Shown: positions 18,332 to 27,601, counted from the first letter of the stretch. The stretch: 64,000 nt of DNA from Pullulanibacillus camelliae (GCF_014642655.1 NZ_BMIR01000001.1:111518-175517); one strand, 5' to 3'. A program made the numbers and translations. Notes: generated from the letters alone by a model not told the origin.

Positions 18332-19312
18332 TTGAGTGTAACGATTAAAGATATCGCTAAGCAGGCAGGCGTCAGCTATTCAACGGTTTCTAAAGCACTG
18401 CGCGATAGTCCGCTTGTCAAGCCCCCCACTAAAAAACGGATAATTGCTATTGCCGAACAGCTTGGCTATAAGCCAAATGTCGCTGCACGAAATCTTGTTT
18501 CTAGACGATCACAAACCATTGGTGTGGTCTGGCCAACGATTGAGCGCGTTGCTCATTCAGCCCTTATTACGAGTCTCAATCAGCGTTTAGAAGCTATAAA
18601 CTATACAACGCTGATATCGATTAATGATATGAAGACCGCTTTCAGCACCTTTAATCAATACCCAGTAGATGCTATCCTGGCCTTCAATGATTCCTATTCA
18701 CCGATTGATTATACCTCTTCCGTTCCCATCGTAACTTATGGTATTGCTGGTCAGCACTCGCCTTTTCTAACGATCGACGTCAATAGAAAGAAGGCCATCC
18801 AAATCGCCGTCGAGCAATTGATCCAGTTGGGACACCAGCACATCAGTTACATTGGCGATTTAAGCGGGGACTTTCTCCAAGAAGAAAAAGTGAAGGGATT
18901 CAAAAACGCTCTGGAGTTATTTCAATTAAAACCATTTGCTGATCAAACGATTAAGGTTCAGGGTTTAGAACAATATGACGGCTATATAGCGGCTCGCAAA
19001 CTATTAGGTAAAAAAAGTCGCCCCACTGCCATCATCAGTGGGAGCCACGACTTATCGCGCGGCATTTTACAAGCCATTTATGAAAATCAGCTTTCAGTGC
19101 CTGTAGACATTTCTTTAATTAGCTATGATAACATTCCAGAAAGACACCATTTAGATATTGCCTTATCAACGGTTGGTGTCCCCATTGATACCATTACAAA
19201 AACACTTGTCGATGCATTAATGCACACTATCGAAGGCAAAGCTGTCCCCCAAACAATCTATTTAGAGCCTGAGCTCAATCTCGCTTCATCCTGCCAAGCG
19301 CTTACCCTATAG
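18332..19312 (+). CDS. LacI-family repressor of the hexuronate operon
   Basis: 326 aa. The N-terminal LacI helix-turn-helix VTIKDIAKQAGVSYSTVSKAL is followed by the hinge region PNVAARNLVSRRSQTIGVV and a periplasmic-binding-protein-like effector domain. The start is a TTG behind GGAGAGG. LacI repressors with this HTH bind palindromes with a central CG, which fits the AACAACGTTGTT operator found at its own promoter and at the uxa operon. The effector is probably a hexuronate or pathway intermediate. An ExuR/KdgR-like role is inferred. Confidence 0.9.
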   Translation: MSVTIKDIAKQAGVSYSTVSKALRDSPLVKPPTKKRIIAIAEQLGYKPNVAARNLVSRRSQTIGVVWPTIERVAHSALITSLNQRLEAINYTTLISINDMKTAFSTFNQYPVDAILAFNDSYSPIDYTSSVPIVTYGIAGQHSPFLTIDVNRKKAIQIAVEQLIQLGHQHISYIGDLSGDFLQEEKVKGFKNALELFQLKPFADQTIKVQGLEQYDGYIAARKLLGKKSRPTAIISGSHDLSRGILQAIYENQLSVPVDISLISYDNIPERHHLDIALSTVGVPIDTITKTLVDALMHTIEGKAVPQTIYLEPELNLASSCQALTL

Positions 19313-19320
19313 TGGGGTTA

Positions 19321-19640
19321 ATGTAGAAAAAACGGGCTTAAAAATGTGCCCGTTCCTTGTCTAGGTATAGAGATATATAGAAGAGGCTTCATTACCAGGT
19401 CAAGTGGATTGGAGCGCCGCTGACTCATGATGTGATACTAGAGTCCAGCGGGAAGTGGGAGATCGGTAAGACCTTAGCAGTGCACGGAGGCTTACCACTC
19501 TTCCGCGGAAAGCGAGCTGCCTGGAGCGGAAACGTGCACGATCCGCTCCATTACACCCAAAATCTCACTGAAAACTTGGCTATTGCCAAGCCTCTGAGAT
19601 GGCAATAACCTTCCACAAAGTTATACATTCCGACGTAAAA
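19321..19640 (+). repeat. Interspersed repeat family A, copy 2 (A1 + A2)
   Basis: Starts with a GGGC/GCCC hairpin and CCTTGTCT (A1), continues with GGCTTCATTACCAGGTCAAG, then A2 with CTAGAGTCCAGCGGGAAGTG, AAGACCTTAGCAGTGC and GCGGAAAGCGAGCTGCCTGG. The tail GAAACGTGCACGATCCGCTC matches the end of the copy at 57.5 kb rather than that at 38.8 kb. A strong potential hairpin pairs GGTAAG with CTTACC. Confidence 0.8.
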
Positions 19641-19678
19641 ATGACCTCCTTATCCCATATCAAAAGAGGTCATTTTTT
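19637..19678 (-). terminator. Terminator of the hexuronate operon
   Basis: AAAATGACCTC and GAGGTCATTTT form an 11-bp stem with a T run on either strand. The arm overlaps the uxaB stop codon. Confidence 0.85.
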
Positions 19679-21144
19679 AACGTTTTTTTAATCCCATCTT
19701 CTATAAGTCGCGTTAAATCGCGAAGTACAGCTTGATGAAGCTGGGGAATTTGCATCAGGTTCTGCCCCCACAATGCTTCATTTCCCAAAATTGTCGCAAC
19801 CATATGCGCTAAAGAGTGCTGACTGCTATCATACATTTTCCACGTTGCCTCTAAAAACTCAAGCCATGCTTCACTTTCTTTCAATCTATAGATGCTTTTA
19901 TCCGTTTGACCATACATCGCTTCTCCCTCTCGATGGACAACACGAAAATAAAGCAGATTGGTCACTAAAGCGAAGACAAGAACATCTGGTACCTTCTTTT
20001 TTTGTTCTACATAATCCAAAAGCGTCGGTAGAACTCTAACCTTAAACTTACTCAGTCCATTCAAGCCAAGATCAGCTAAACGATGGTGATTAAAAGGATT
20101 TACGAAGCGTTGTACCACACTTTTAGCATAGGTTTCTTTTTCCTCATCCTCCATCGGCAAAACAGGCAAAATCTCTTCATAAAGACAGTGATGAATCAAA
20201 GGCTCCAATAAGGGGTCTTCCATCGCCTCCTTAACCGTTTCAAGACCTAACAAGTACCCCATTGCATACATCACGGTGTGTAGACCATTTAAAATTCGTA
20301 CCTTTAAATCTCGGAATGGCTTGACGGCAGCCCAATGCACGTTCAGCCCCGCCTCTTGAAAGGGGAGCTCATGCTCTAGATTCTGTTGGCCCTCTATCAC
20401 AAATAAGTGGTAGGGCTCTCCCACTGTCAATAGAGCATCTCTGTATTGCAAGCGTTCTTGAAAGGAGGCGATGCTTTCATCCGGATATCCCGTAACAATT
20501 CGATCGACGAGCGTATTATAAAACACATTAGCTGTCTTGACCCATAGTCTAAAGGCTTCTGGGAACCTAAAATCATGTGAGGCCTGTAACACAAGGGATT
20601 GTAAGACAGCTCCGTTCTCCTCAACCAGTTCACACGGAAATATATGAAAGCCTGCATCCAGAGAGCCACTAAACAGACGATAACGGGCGTAGAGAAGGAC
20701 AGCGAGCTTTCCTGGATAAGACATTGGTGCTATCCCCTCACGATATACTTCTTTTTTATAGGTTAATCCTGCTTCTGTCGTATTCGAAAAGATATAGCGA
20801 AGCGAAGGATTCTCCGCAAGCGCAAGCACCGCTGCCCAATTGGTATAGGGATTAATCCCTCTATGAATTGAAGAGATGATTTCTTCCTGATCGATGGTGC
20901 TTCCTTGTTCTACCCCTCGTAACACGACGGTATATAAATAATCTTGCTCTTCTAGTTTAGGCAGTACCTTGCCAGATGGCGTCGGTTGAATGGCTACCAC
21001 ACTGCCATTAAATAGCCCCTTGTTATTCATTCTCTGTAGCATCCAATCAATAAACCCCCGCAAAAAATTACCTTCCCCAAATTGAATGACCCTTTCAGGA
21101 TATATCTGTTCAGATCGTATACGTTGTCTACTAAGCTGCTCCAC
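19660..21144 (-). CDS. uxaB: Tagaturonate reductase (altronate oxidoreductase) UxaB
   Basis: About 494 aa of the mannitol dehydrogenase/UxaB superfamily, reducing D-tagaturonate to D-altronate with NADH. The N-terminal block YPERVIQFGEGNFLRGFIDW and the central VRILNGLHTVMYAMGYLLG, carrying the catalytic Lys/Asn/His-type region, are present. I place the start at the GTG at 21144 behind GAGAGGAGG; the longer open frame upstream does not resemble the family. Downstream of uxaA across an unusual 258-nt gap. Confidence 0.92.
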   Translation of the reverse strand: MEQLSRQRIRSEQIYPERVIQFGEGNFLRGFIDWMLQRMNNKGLFNGSVVAIQPTPSGKVLPKLEEQDYLYTVVLRGVEQGSTIDQEEIISSIHRGINPYTNWAAVLALAENPSLRYIFSNTTEAGLTYKKEVYREGIAPMSYPGKLAVLLYARYRLFSGSLDAGFHIFPCELVEENGAVLQSLVLQASHDFRFPEAFRLWVKTANVFYNTLVDRIVTGYPDESIASFQERLQYRDALLTVGEPYHLFVIEGQQNLEHELPFQEAGLNVHWAAVKPFRDLKVRILNGLHTVMYAMGYLLGLETVKEAMEDPLLEPLIHHCLYEEILPVLPMEDEEKETYAKSVVQRFVNPFNHHRLADLGLNGLSKFKVRVLPTLLDYVEQKKKVPDVLVFALVTNLLYFRVVHREGEAMYGQTDKSIYRLKESEAWLEFLEATWKMYDSSQHSLAHMVATILGNEALWGQNLMQIPQLHQAVLRDLTRLIEDGIKKTLKNDLF

Positions 21145-21402
21145 CCTCACCCTCCTCTCTCCTATCATCATTTTGTTCAAAGCTATGAAGCACAGTATCA
21201 GATCAAGTTCCCGCAGTGCCAAAAACGCTTCGGGATAAAATCGCCAGACCCAAGCGACATTTCCGTGGCTAGCACGTTCTATGCGTTGAAGACACTGAAG
21301 CGCACTCACGGAAATCAACAGCCTAGCTTATAGCGCCTCATTTAAATAAAAGTTCTTATAGTGATCTTGGTTCGGCTGCAATCGTGAGCGTTTTTACCGC
21401 CA
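21145..21402. other. Atypical spacer between uxaA and uxaB
   Basis: A 258-nt insertion inside an otherwise tight operon. It stays open in the uxaB frame for about 58 codons upstream of the real start, but the translation has no relation to UxaB. Segments such as GTTGATTTCCGTGAGTGCGC (minus strand) resemble intergenic repeats common in Bacillus-like genomes. No gene or promoter is clear in it. Confidence 0.5.
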
Positions 21403-22899
21403 TTACAATGTCACGCCCGTTTTAAAAATGGCAATCTCTTTAAATCCATAGGTCTCATTATTGGTGACTGCTGTCCCTGAGGCCACATCAATAATATAAT
21501 CAAAGAAATCATGCTTCACTGTTTCCATGGTATTTCCTTCTAATAATACGCCAGCATTATAATCAATCCAGTTTTTCTTTTTATTATAAATCTGTGTGTT
21601 GGTAGAGATTTTTACTGTCGGCACTGGGCCACCAAAAGGAGTTCCTCGACCTGTTGTAAATAAGACCATATGCGCCCCAGCTGCCGCGAGAGCGGTCACC
21701 GAAACAAGATCATTTCCAGGGCCTTGAACAAGATTCAAACCGTGTTGGGTTACCTGGTCACCGTAATCAATGACATCCACAATCTCAGCACGGCCACCTT
21801 TTTGAACGCAGCCTAGGGATTTTTCCTCAAGCGTCGTAATTCCCCCCTTGATATTTCCTGGGGAAGGATTCTCATAAATAGGTTGATCATGAGCGATGAA
21901 GTAAGATTTAAAGTTATTGATAAGATGGACAGTTTTTGTAAAAACCTCATTATTTGCTGCACGATTCATTAAGAGCGTTTCTGCTCCAAACATCTCTGGA
22001 ACCTCCGTCAGAATCGTTGTACCCCCTGCTTCAATTAATAAATTCGAGAACTCACCGACAAGAGGATTTGCCGTAATCCCCGAAAAGCCATCAGAACCAC
22101 CACATTTTAGACCAACCTTTAATTTTGAGACAGGCACCGGCACTCTTTTGTCTTTTAACATCTCGTCGATTAATTCACCAATAAGGTCAACGCCATCCGC
22201 AATTTCATCATCCACTAACTGACTCTCAATAAATTTGACGCGCCTCTCATCGTAATCCCCCAACACATCCTTAAAAGAGGCAATAAAATTATTCTCACAG
22301 CCCAAACCGATAACAAGAACACCGCCAGCATTTGGATGCTTCACAAGCTGGCTTAATATTTTTTGCGTAAAGACAAGATCGTCGCCTAATTGAGAACAGC
22401 CATAAGGATGAGGATAATGGTAGATACCGTCAATCGCTGTCCCAGCATACATTTGACTGGCCAACCGTACAATATTTTCTGCCGTTTTATTAATACAACC
22501 AACAGTATTAATCACCCATACTTCGTTTCTGATCCCAACCGCACCATTCTGACGAACATAGCCTTGGAAGCTCCGTTCTGACTCTCCTATCTTGATGCGC
22601 TGACTATCAGGCTGATAATGATAGTCAAGTGTCCCTTCTAAGTTTGTTTTGCAATTGTGCGAATGCACCCATTCTCCTTGTTCAATTCTCTGCGTTGCAA
22701 TGCCGATAGGGTAGCCGTATTTGATAATCCTTTCACCTTGAGCGATTGGCTTTAAAGCGACTTTATGACCTTTAGCGATCGCCTCTTTAACTCGTATAGC
22801 TTCTCCGTTGTATTGAACACTGTCACTAGCCGGCAGATCCACTAGAGCAACACCTACTGAATCATTAGAATGAAGCACCATCAATGGATTCCCCATCAT
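21403..22899 (-). CDS. uxaA: Altronate dehydratase UxaA
   Basis: 498 aa, full length: N-terminal SAF domain (about residues 1-90) and the catalytic altronate-dehydratase domain. Characteristic segments are YPHPYGCSQLGDD, VIGLGCENN, GLKCGGSDGFSGITANP and TTGRGTPFGGPVPTVKI. It dehydrates D-altronate to 2-keto-3-deoxy-gluconate in the Ashwell route. The ATG at 22899 follows GGGGAGGCGGAG, which is better than the longer ORF start. Second gene of the operon. Confidence 0.94.
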   Translation of the reverse strand: MMGNPLMVLHSNDSVGVALVDLPASDSVQYNGEAIRVKEAIAKGHKVALKPIAQGERIIKYGYPIGIATQRIEQGEWVHSHNCKTNLEGTLDYHYQPDSQRIKIGESERSFQGYVRQNGAVGIRNEVWVINTVGCINKTAENIVRLASQMYAGTAIDGIYHYPHPYGCSQLGDDLVFTQKILSQLVKHPNAGGVLVIGLGCENNFIASFKDVLGDYDERRVKFIESQLVDDEIADGVDLIGELIDEMLKDKRVPVPVSKLKVGLKCGGSDGFSGITANPLVGEFSNLLIEAGGTTILTEVPEMFGAETLLMNRAANNEVFTKTVHLINNFKSYFIAHDQPIYENPSPGNIKGGITTLEEKSLGCVQKGGRAEIVDVIDYGDQVTQHGLNLVQGPGNDLVSVTALAAAGAHMVLFTTGRGTPFGGPVPTVKISTNTQIYNKKKNWIDYNAGVLLEGNTMETVKHDFFDYIIDVASGTAVTNNETYGFKEIAIFKTGVTL

Positions 22900-22948
22900 A
22901 CTCCGCCTCCCCACTCAACCTTTTTTGGTCTACCTCAAAGCCATCACT

Positions 22949-23749
22949 TTATTCACTGAGCCAGCGATGGTCAGGGTCTTCATAAGGGTTCAGGGTTCTT
23001 CCCGAGGGCCCAGCCATGAACCAAAGATAATAGATTTGATAGCCCCCTGCCCCGCCTACTGGATGATAGCCCTTATCTATCGCAAAGCTATCTCCTTGCT
23101 GAATTCTATAGGCCTGATCGATTTCCCCATCTTTTGTATACAAAAATTGTACGCCAAACCCTTGCTCTGGATTGACTTGATAATGATAGATTTCCTCTAA
23201 ATTGGGCTCTTCTGGAGCAAATTCTCCATCGTGTTTATGCGGTGGATAACCTGACCAGCTCCCTGGATCATTAAAGGTTTCTCCTAAAACCGTCCGCTGC
23301 ACTTTACCAGGATAATCATTTTCAACAATGATATCGTGGACCACGCGTTGCCAGGTGTCCTTACCACGACGATGAATAACAATGTCCTCGGGACGAACAA
23401 CAAAGGGACGGTACTTTTCTTCAGCCTTAACCTTACATACGGCAATTTGCGCTACTGATTCAGCGGTGATTTTATATGTGGCTTGGCAAGGAATATAAAC
23501 AGCAGTTGCCTTTCCATCAAAGACGCTCGTTCTTCCACCTAGTGCCGTCCAGCTTTGTCCTTCTGTTTCAACCGAAATCGTTCCTTCTAAAATCACTAAG
23601 GTCGTTTCATATTCATTTGTAGCGCTTTCAAAGGTTTGCTCCTTATTTAACTCTAATTTTCCAAAGGCTAAATAGTTAAGCAAGGCATCCGCTTCAGAAA
23701 AGATCTCCTGATAGCCATTGACCTGCTTTCCTTTCATAAAATGTGTCAT
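22949..23749 (-). CDS. IolB/KduI-like cupin isomerase in the hexuronate operon
   Basis: 266 aa, bicupin of the IolB (5-deoxy-glucuronate isomerase) family, near its usual 270 aa. The metal site is visible as PPHKHDG followed by EEIYHYQ, with a late H in GYHPVGG. The ATG at 23749 follows AAGAAGGG; a TTG three codons earlier is too close to that site. It is the first gene of an operon with uxaA and uxaB and without other iol genes. It could act as a hexuronate isomerase in place of UxaC, or in a side route; the family match is strong but the reaction is inferred. Confidence 0.82.
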   Translation of the reverse strand: MTHFMKGKQVNGYQEIFSEADALLNYLAFGKLELNKEQTFESATNEYETTLVILEGTISVETEGQSWTALGGRTSVFDGKATAVYIPCQATYKITAESVAQIAVCKVKAEEKYRPFVVRPEDIVIHRRGKDTWQRVVHDIIVENDYPGKVQRTVLGETFNDPGSWSGYPPHKHDGEFAPEEPNLEEIYHYQVNPEQGFGVQFLYTKDGEIDQAYRIQQGDSFAIDKGYHPVGGAGGYQIYYLWFMAGPSGRTLNPYEDPDHRWLSE

Positions 23750-23771
23750 GCGCTTCAATCCCTTCTTTTTA

Positions 23772-23822
23772 AAATAACAACGTTGTTATTTTTATTATAC
23801 GCAGTATTCTAACAAATATCAA
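23772..23822 (-). promoter_or_regulatory. Promoter and LacI operator of the hexuronate operon
   Basis: On the minus strand -35 TTGATA (23822-23817), 17-nt spacer and -10 TATAAT (23799-23794) are followed by the perfect palindrome AAATAACAACGTTGTTATTT (23772-23791). The operator covers the predicted transcription start. The same element precedes the LacI gene at 18332. Confidence 0.88.
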
Positions 23823-23994
23823 TCCTTGATCTCTTTAGCCCCCTCATGAAAGCGCATCATTTTCCTCAACCCCAAACATGTGATTAAAGGAAGTCGTTTT
23901 AATGGATAGGATATGAAAGCAATTTGTGGTACTATTTATAGTAACTGCAGATAACAGTAAATGCTATTGAATACATAGTAAGGAGATTGATAAT

Positions 23995-24927
23995 ATGGAC
24001 AAAGTACTCATATTCGGCCACAAAAATCCAGACACAGACACCATATGTTCAGCGATTGCCTATGCTGACTTAAAGAGTAAGCTTGGCCACAGTGTCGAAG
24101 CCGTTCGCCTAGGTGATGTTAACGGCGAAACTGCATTTGCCCTAGAGACATTTAAAACAGAAGCCCCAAGACTTGTTGAGACGGTAAGCAACGAAGTCAA
24201 CGCGGTCATTCTAGTGGACCACAATGAGCGGCAACAAAGTGTTAGCGATATCGACCAAGTCCGCGTGTTAGAGGTTATTGACCATCATCGCATTGCCAAT
24301 TTCGAAACCAGTGACCCTTTGTATTATCGTGCTGAGCCGGTGGGCTGTACAGCAACCATCCTCAACAAATTATACAAAGAAAACAACGTTGAAATTTCTA
24401 AGAATATTGCTGGATTAATGTTGTCAGCCATTATCTCCGACTCCCTTCTTTTCAAATCGCCGACATGTACAGACGAAGATGTTACTGCTGCTCGCGAGCT
24501 TGCGAATATTGCTGGTGTCGATCCTGAGGGCTATGGTCTAGACTTGTTAAAAGCAGGCGCTAACTTAGATGATAAAACCATCGAAGAGCTCATCTCTTTG
24601 GATGCCAAAGAATTCTCAATGGGTGACTATAAAGTTGAAGTCGCTCAGGTCAACACAGTAGATACGGCAAGTGTATTAAGCCGCCAATCCGAGCTTGAAG
24701 CAGCGATTAATAGCGTGATTGAACAAAAAGGTCTTGACTTATTCTTGTTTGTTATCACTGATATTCTGGAAAATGATTCAACAGGTCTAGCGCTAGGAAA
24801 GCAAGCGGCGGCTGTTGAAAAGGCGTTTAACGGTACCCTTGATAACAATACCCTTCTTCTTAAGGGCGTTGTATCCCGTAAAAAACAAATTGTTCCAAAC
24901 CTAACAGAAGCCTTAACACAAGGCTAA
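23995..24927 (+). CDS. ppaC: Manganese-dependent inorganic pyrophosphatase
   Basis: Family II (DHH) pyrophosphatase, 310 aa, hydrolysing PPi to two phosphates in the cytoplasm. The metal motifs are all seen: [31 protein letters not shown], and the C-terminal [10 protein letters not shown] substrate-binding segment. Length matches the family (about 309 aa). AAGGAG precedes the ATG and a terminator follows. Confidence 0.97.
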   Translation: MDKVLIFGHKNPDTDTICSAIAYADLKSKLGHSVEAVRLGDVNGETAFALETFKTEAPRLVETVSNEVNAVILVDHNERQQSVSDIDQVRVLEVIDHHRIANFETSDPLYYRAEPVGCTATILNKLYKENNVEISKNIAGLMLSAIISDSLLFKSPTCTDEDVTAARELANIAGVDPEGYGLDLLKAGANLDDKTIEELISLDAKEFSMGDYKVEVAQVNTVDTASVLSRQSELEAAINSVIEQKGLDLFLFVITDILENDSTGLALGKQAAAVEKAFNGTLDNNTLLLKGVVSRKKQIVPNLTEALTQG

Positions 24928-24941
24928 GTCATCGACACTGT

Positions 24942-24975
24942 CCCCCCTCATTCTCTGGATGAGGGGGGTTTTGAT
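24942..24975 (+). terminator. Terminator after ppaC
   Basis: CCCCCTCAT and ATGAGGGGG form a 9-bp GC-rich stem followed by GTTTTGATTTT. Confidence 0.9.
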
Positions 24976-25106
24976 TTTAACAACAAGGGCGTTTACGCCT
25001 GCGTCTTCCCTCTTTTAAAGCGAAGGGACTATGTATAAAATAGAAAAGGCAGTTTATGATAAACATATGCTTATCAGAGCAAATGCATTGAAATGGCGGC
25101 CTTCTC

Positions 25107-25259
25107 ATGAAAGCGACTATAGCAGCTATTTACAAACAACAAAGAAGTGGGGAAGCGAAAGAGACCTTGCAAGATGTAACCAAGAGAGGCATCGGCACCC
25201 CCCATGGAAAGCGTGTCCCAGGAAGTAGCGACCTTAAACTTCTTTCGAGAAAAGCTTGA
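25107..25259 (+). CDS. Possible small basic protein (50 aa)
   Basis: A 50-codon frame from ATG at 25107 to TGA at 25259. The product is basic and protein-like, with a helical KATIAAIYKQQRSGEA start and a TPHGKRVPGSSD segment. No good ribosome site precedes it, so the start or even the gene is uncertain; it might be a remnant. No family recognised. Other frames across the same stretch look less protein-like. Confidence 0.3.
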   Translation: MKATIAAIYKQQRSGEAKETLQDVTKRGIGTPHGKRVPGSSDLKLLSRKA

Positions 25260-25340
25260 CAAACATGCACTCGAATATAACCTCTTCCATTTCCCCATTC
25301 AGCCGTATATAATGATTAAAATATTAAGGGAGTGTTATAC

Positions 25341-25550
25341 ATGGCAGATTCAAAAGCGAAAAAATGGCGAAAAAAACGCGTGCGTGAAGGCCATAGAAAT
25401 CCTGAACTCAGTCGAAGTCCTTTTGCCCTTGCAGATATGCGCACACGCAAGACCACAACAAAAAAAGAGCTTCTCTATAAACACAAACATAAGAACCGTT
25501 TAACCGATCCAGGCGAAAAGGGTTCTTTTTTATTTCTGAGCATTCACTAG
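25341..25550 (+). CDS. Conserved small basic protein
   Basis: 69 aa, strongly basic, beginning MADSKAKKWRKKRVREG and containing RSPFALADMRTRKTTTKKE. Short proteins of this pattern are known to me as conserved hypotheticals of Bacillaceae. AAGGGAGTG lies about 7 nt before the ATG at 25341; an in-frame ATG 9 nt earlier is too close to that site. The high Lys/Arg content suggests nucleic-acid or ribosome binding, which is only inference. Its 3' end touches a family A repeat, which may have replaced the original C terminus. Confidence 0.7.
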   Translation: MADSKAKKWRKKRVREGHRNPELSRSPFALADMRTRKTTTKKELLYKHKHKNRLTDPGEKGSFLFLSIH

Positions 25551-25760
25551 AAAGCTTGGCTTATCCTTCACCGCTTCACTAAGCACTGCCTGATGTAATT
25601 TTTCAAATCACACGCTAAAGTTGCGCCGTATTGGCACTCGTGATGTGAAAAATCACACACTTAGGGTGTCCGCAAGCTTTAATGGCGAAAGTCAAAGCTA
25701 CACTTATACGCTCTTCCTTTATGAGTGTCAGCGAAGTTATACATTCTGATAGTATAAAAT
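25548..25760 (+). repeat. Interspersed repeat family A, copy 3 (A3 only)
   Basis: Module A3 with AAGCTTGGCTT at the start, the CACACACTTAGGGTGTCCGC and TTTAATGGCGAAAGTCAAAG blocks, and the end TTATACATTCTGATAGTATA. It carries an internal partial duplication around the ATCACACGCTAAAG / AATCACACACTTAG segments. The following 25760-26130 holds no gene I can support. Confidence 0.75.
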
Positions 25761-26130
25761 AACAGCTGTTGCTTGCCTTTACATTCGTAGAATCTACCGT
25801 TGCATTTACCTTTTTGAAGCGAGTGACGCCCTGACTTCAGACTCAAAGAGACCTCCTACTGCGATTCCTGTCCAAACACACTCTAGCTTCGGACACCTCT
25901 TGTCTTCCTGCTCTCCTTACTGTATGAAAATGTGCAGAGAAGCTTTTTTTTAATATTTTACTCGATACCAAGGAAACTGATGCTCCAGTTATGATTGAAC
26001 ACTCGTTTTAAATATTAAATGACTGGCGCTTCGTGTATCTCCTTGGGTGGAATCATTTAAAATATCACATCCCCATTATTTTACTTTATGAGATAACGCT
26101 ATCCACTCCAAAAATTATACTGCTTGAATT

Positions 26131-26162
26131 TAAAAAGCCACATGAGGCATGCCTCATGTGGT
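26131..26162 (-). terminator. Terminator of the LCP gene
   Basis: CCACATGAGGCA and TGCCTCATGTGG form a perfect 12-bp palindrome with CTTTTTAAA following on the minus strand, directly after the gene at 26177. Confidence 0.9.
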
Positions 26163-26176
26163 TCGATCATCGTCAA

Positions 26177-27130
26177 TTATTTATCTTTTAACTGTTCTTC
26201 AATTTTATTGTGTGCGTTCTGGAACTCAGCATCCGAAACAAATACCCAGCTGATGCCATCCTTCATTCCAGTTGAGCCTTTAAGCTCGTAATCCTTAATG
26301 TTCTGTTGCGCTGAACGATATTCTGTCGCCAAACGTTTCATATCATCAAAGGAGAGGTTTGTCGAAACATTGTCTCCTAATACATTTAATACGTTATCAA
26401 TCTTAGTGACAGAGGTAAAGCTCTTTCCTTTATGGAGAATCCCCTGTATGACTTCACGCTGTCTTAAATTCCTTCCGAAATCACCGCGGTTATCTTCATG
26501 ACGCATTCTGACAAAACCCATAGCCTTAGGACCATCTAGATAGATGTCCCCTTTTTTATAAACATAGCCTTTTTTGTAAAAGCCTTCGTCTGTCCACTGA
26601 ATATCATTATGGACTGTCACACCCCCAACAGCATCGACAAGGTCAGCCAGACCCTCCATATTCATTTTGACATAATAGGGGATATCAACATTTAAATATT
26701 TTTTCACTGTTTGAACAGCTAATTCCTCATTCCCATATGCATAGGCCGCATTAATTTTGCTGTAGCCTGCCCGTCCTGGAATTTGCACGCGCGTATCCCT
26801 TGGAATACTGGTTAACAGCATAGAGTGCGTTTGCGGATTTAATGTCGCTACAATCATGGTATCTGAACGCCCTTTATCTCCCTTACGTTCATCCACACCC
26901 AATATTAGAATATTGAGCGGCTTAGCCGTTGACGTATCTTTCTTCAGAGGTAAATCATCATTATTAACCCCTTTAAGTGGATTGTACATTTTATCGGCAG
27001 TTTTATTGACCGTATGATAGAGATAATAGCTATATGAACAGGCGCCAACAATTAATACACCAACAATAATACCGAAAATTAAAAGAGCTCTTTTGAGCTT
27101 TGATTTCTTTTTCGCACGTTGCGTTCTCAA
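26177..27130 (-). CDS. LytR-CpsA-Psr (LCP) family protein
   Basis: About 317 aa. A short cytoplasmic basic N terminus is followed by one membrane span (LLIFGIIVGVLIVGACSYSYYLY) and an extracellular LCP domain. Conserved LCP pieces are LNILILGVDERKG, RSDTMIVATLNP, SIPRDTRVQIPG, KINAAYAYG and the Arg-rich DFGRNLRQREVI. Family members attach wall teichoic acid or other glycopolymers to peptidoglycan. The start is probably TTG at 27130, spaced correctly behind AGGGGG; an ATG two codons earlier is too close to it. Confidence 0.92.
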   Translation of the reverse strand: MRTQRAKKKSKLKRALLIFGIIVGVLIVGACSYSYYLYHTVNKTADKMYNPLKGVNNDDLPLKKDTSTAKPLNILILGVDERKGDKGRSDTMIVATLNPQTHSMLLTSIPRDTRVQIPGRAGYSKINAAYAYGNEELAVQTVKKYLNVDIPYYVKMNMEGLADLVDAVGGVTVHNDIQWTDEGFYKKGYVYKKGDIYLDGPKAMGFVRMRHEDNRGDFGRNLRQREVIQGILHKGKSFTSVTKIDNVLNVLGDNVSTNLSFDDMKRLATEYRSAQQNIKDYELKGSTGMKDGISWVFVSDAEFQNAHNKIEEQLKDK

Positions 27131-27286
27131 ACACATTGCCCCCTAATATAGTGTGAGTACGGGAAACATATTTTTACAATTTCATACAAATTCTACTTCT
27201 CATTTATCTATTAAACGCTATTTTGACCTTTTTGTAAATAAGTTATTTTAATAGAATTTGAATGGATGTAACAAAATGTCTAATTC

Positions 27287-27490
27287 TCAATTCATATAAA
27301 GAAAGTCTGCACCTTTTAAGTTAAGATCTTTGGGAACTTCTAACTTCAAAAAAATATCCCCTTGGATACCACTATGCTGAAAGCCTTGCTCTGGACTAAA
27401 TTGCGAGACAGTAAAATTGGGTTCTAGCTCTATAAAGGAAAGCTTTTGCATCCTTTTTTTCATGGTTAGGGTATTTCCTTGTAAAACCAA
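27287..27490 (-). pseudogene. Possible gene fragment
   Basis: An open frame of about 65-80 codons, with protein-like pieces LSFIELEPNFTVSQF and DIFLKLEVPKDLNLKG, ends at 27287. It has no good start: the frame extends upstream of the first Met without a ribosome site until a stop near 27540. I read it as the C-terminal remnant of an unidentified gene. Confidence 0.3.
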
Positions 27491-27554
27491 CTCCTGTGAC
27501 TGGATAAAATTCGTTACATCGACTTGGTCGATATAGTTTCACTAAAAATAGTGC

Positions 27555-27585
27555 ATATAAATAACACCGACCAAAGGTCGGCGTT
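27555..27585 (-). terminator. Terminator after the FGE gene
   Basis: AACGCCGACC and GGTCGGTGTT pair across TTT on the minus strand, followed by ATTTAT, 17 nt after the stop codon. Confidence 0.75.
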
Positions 27586-27601
27586 AGCGTTTCCCTATTT
27601 A

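Noticed and set aside
21082-21333. 83-codon plus-strand frame over the uxaA-uxaB spacer
   Set aside because: Overlaps the start of uxaB in antisense and has no recognisable protein features.
24380-24392. LacI-type operator within ppaC (AACAACGTTG)
   Set aside because: Only a partial match inside a conserved coding region, with no promoter.
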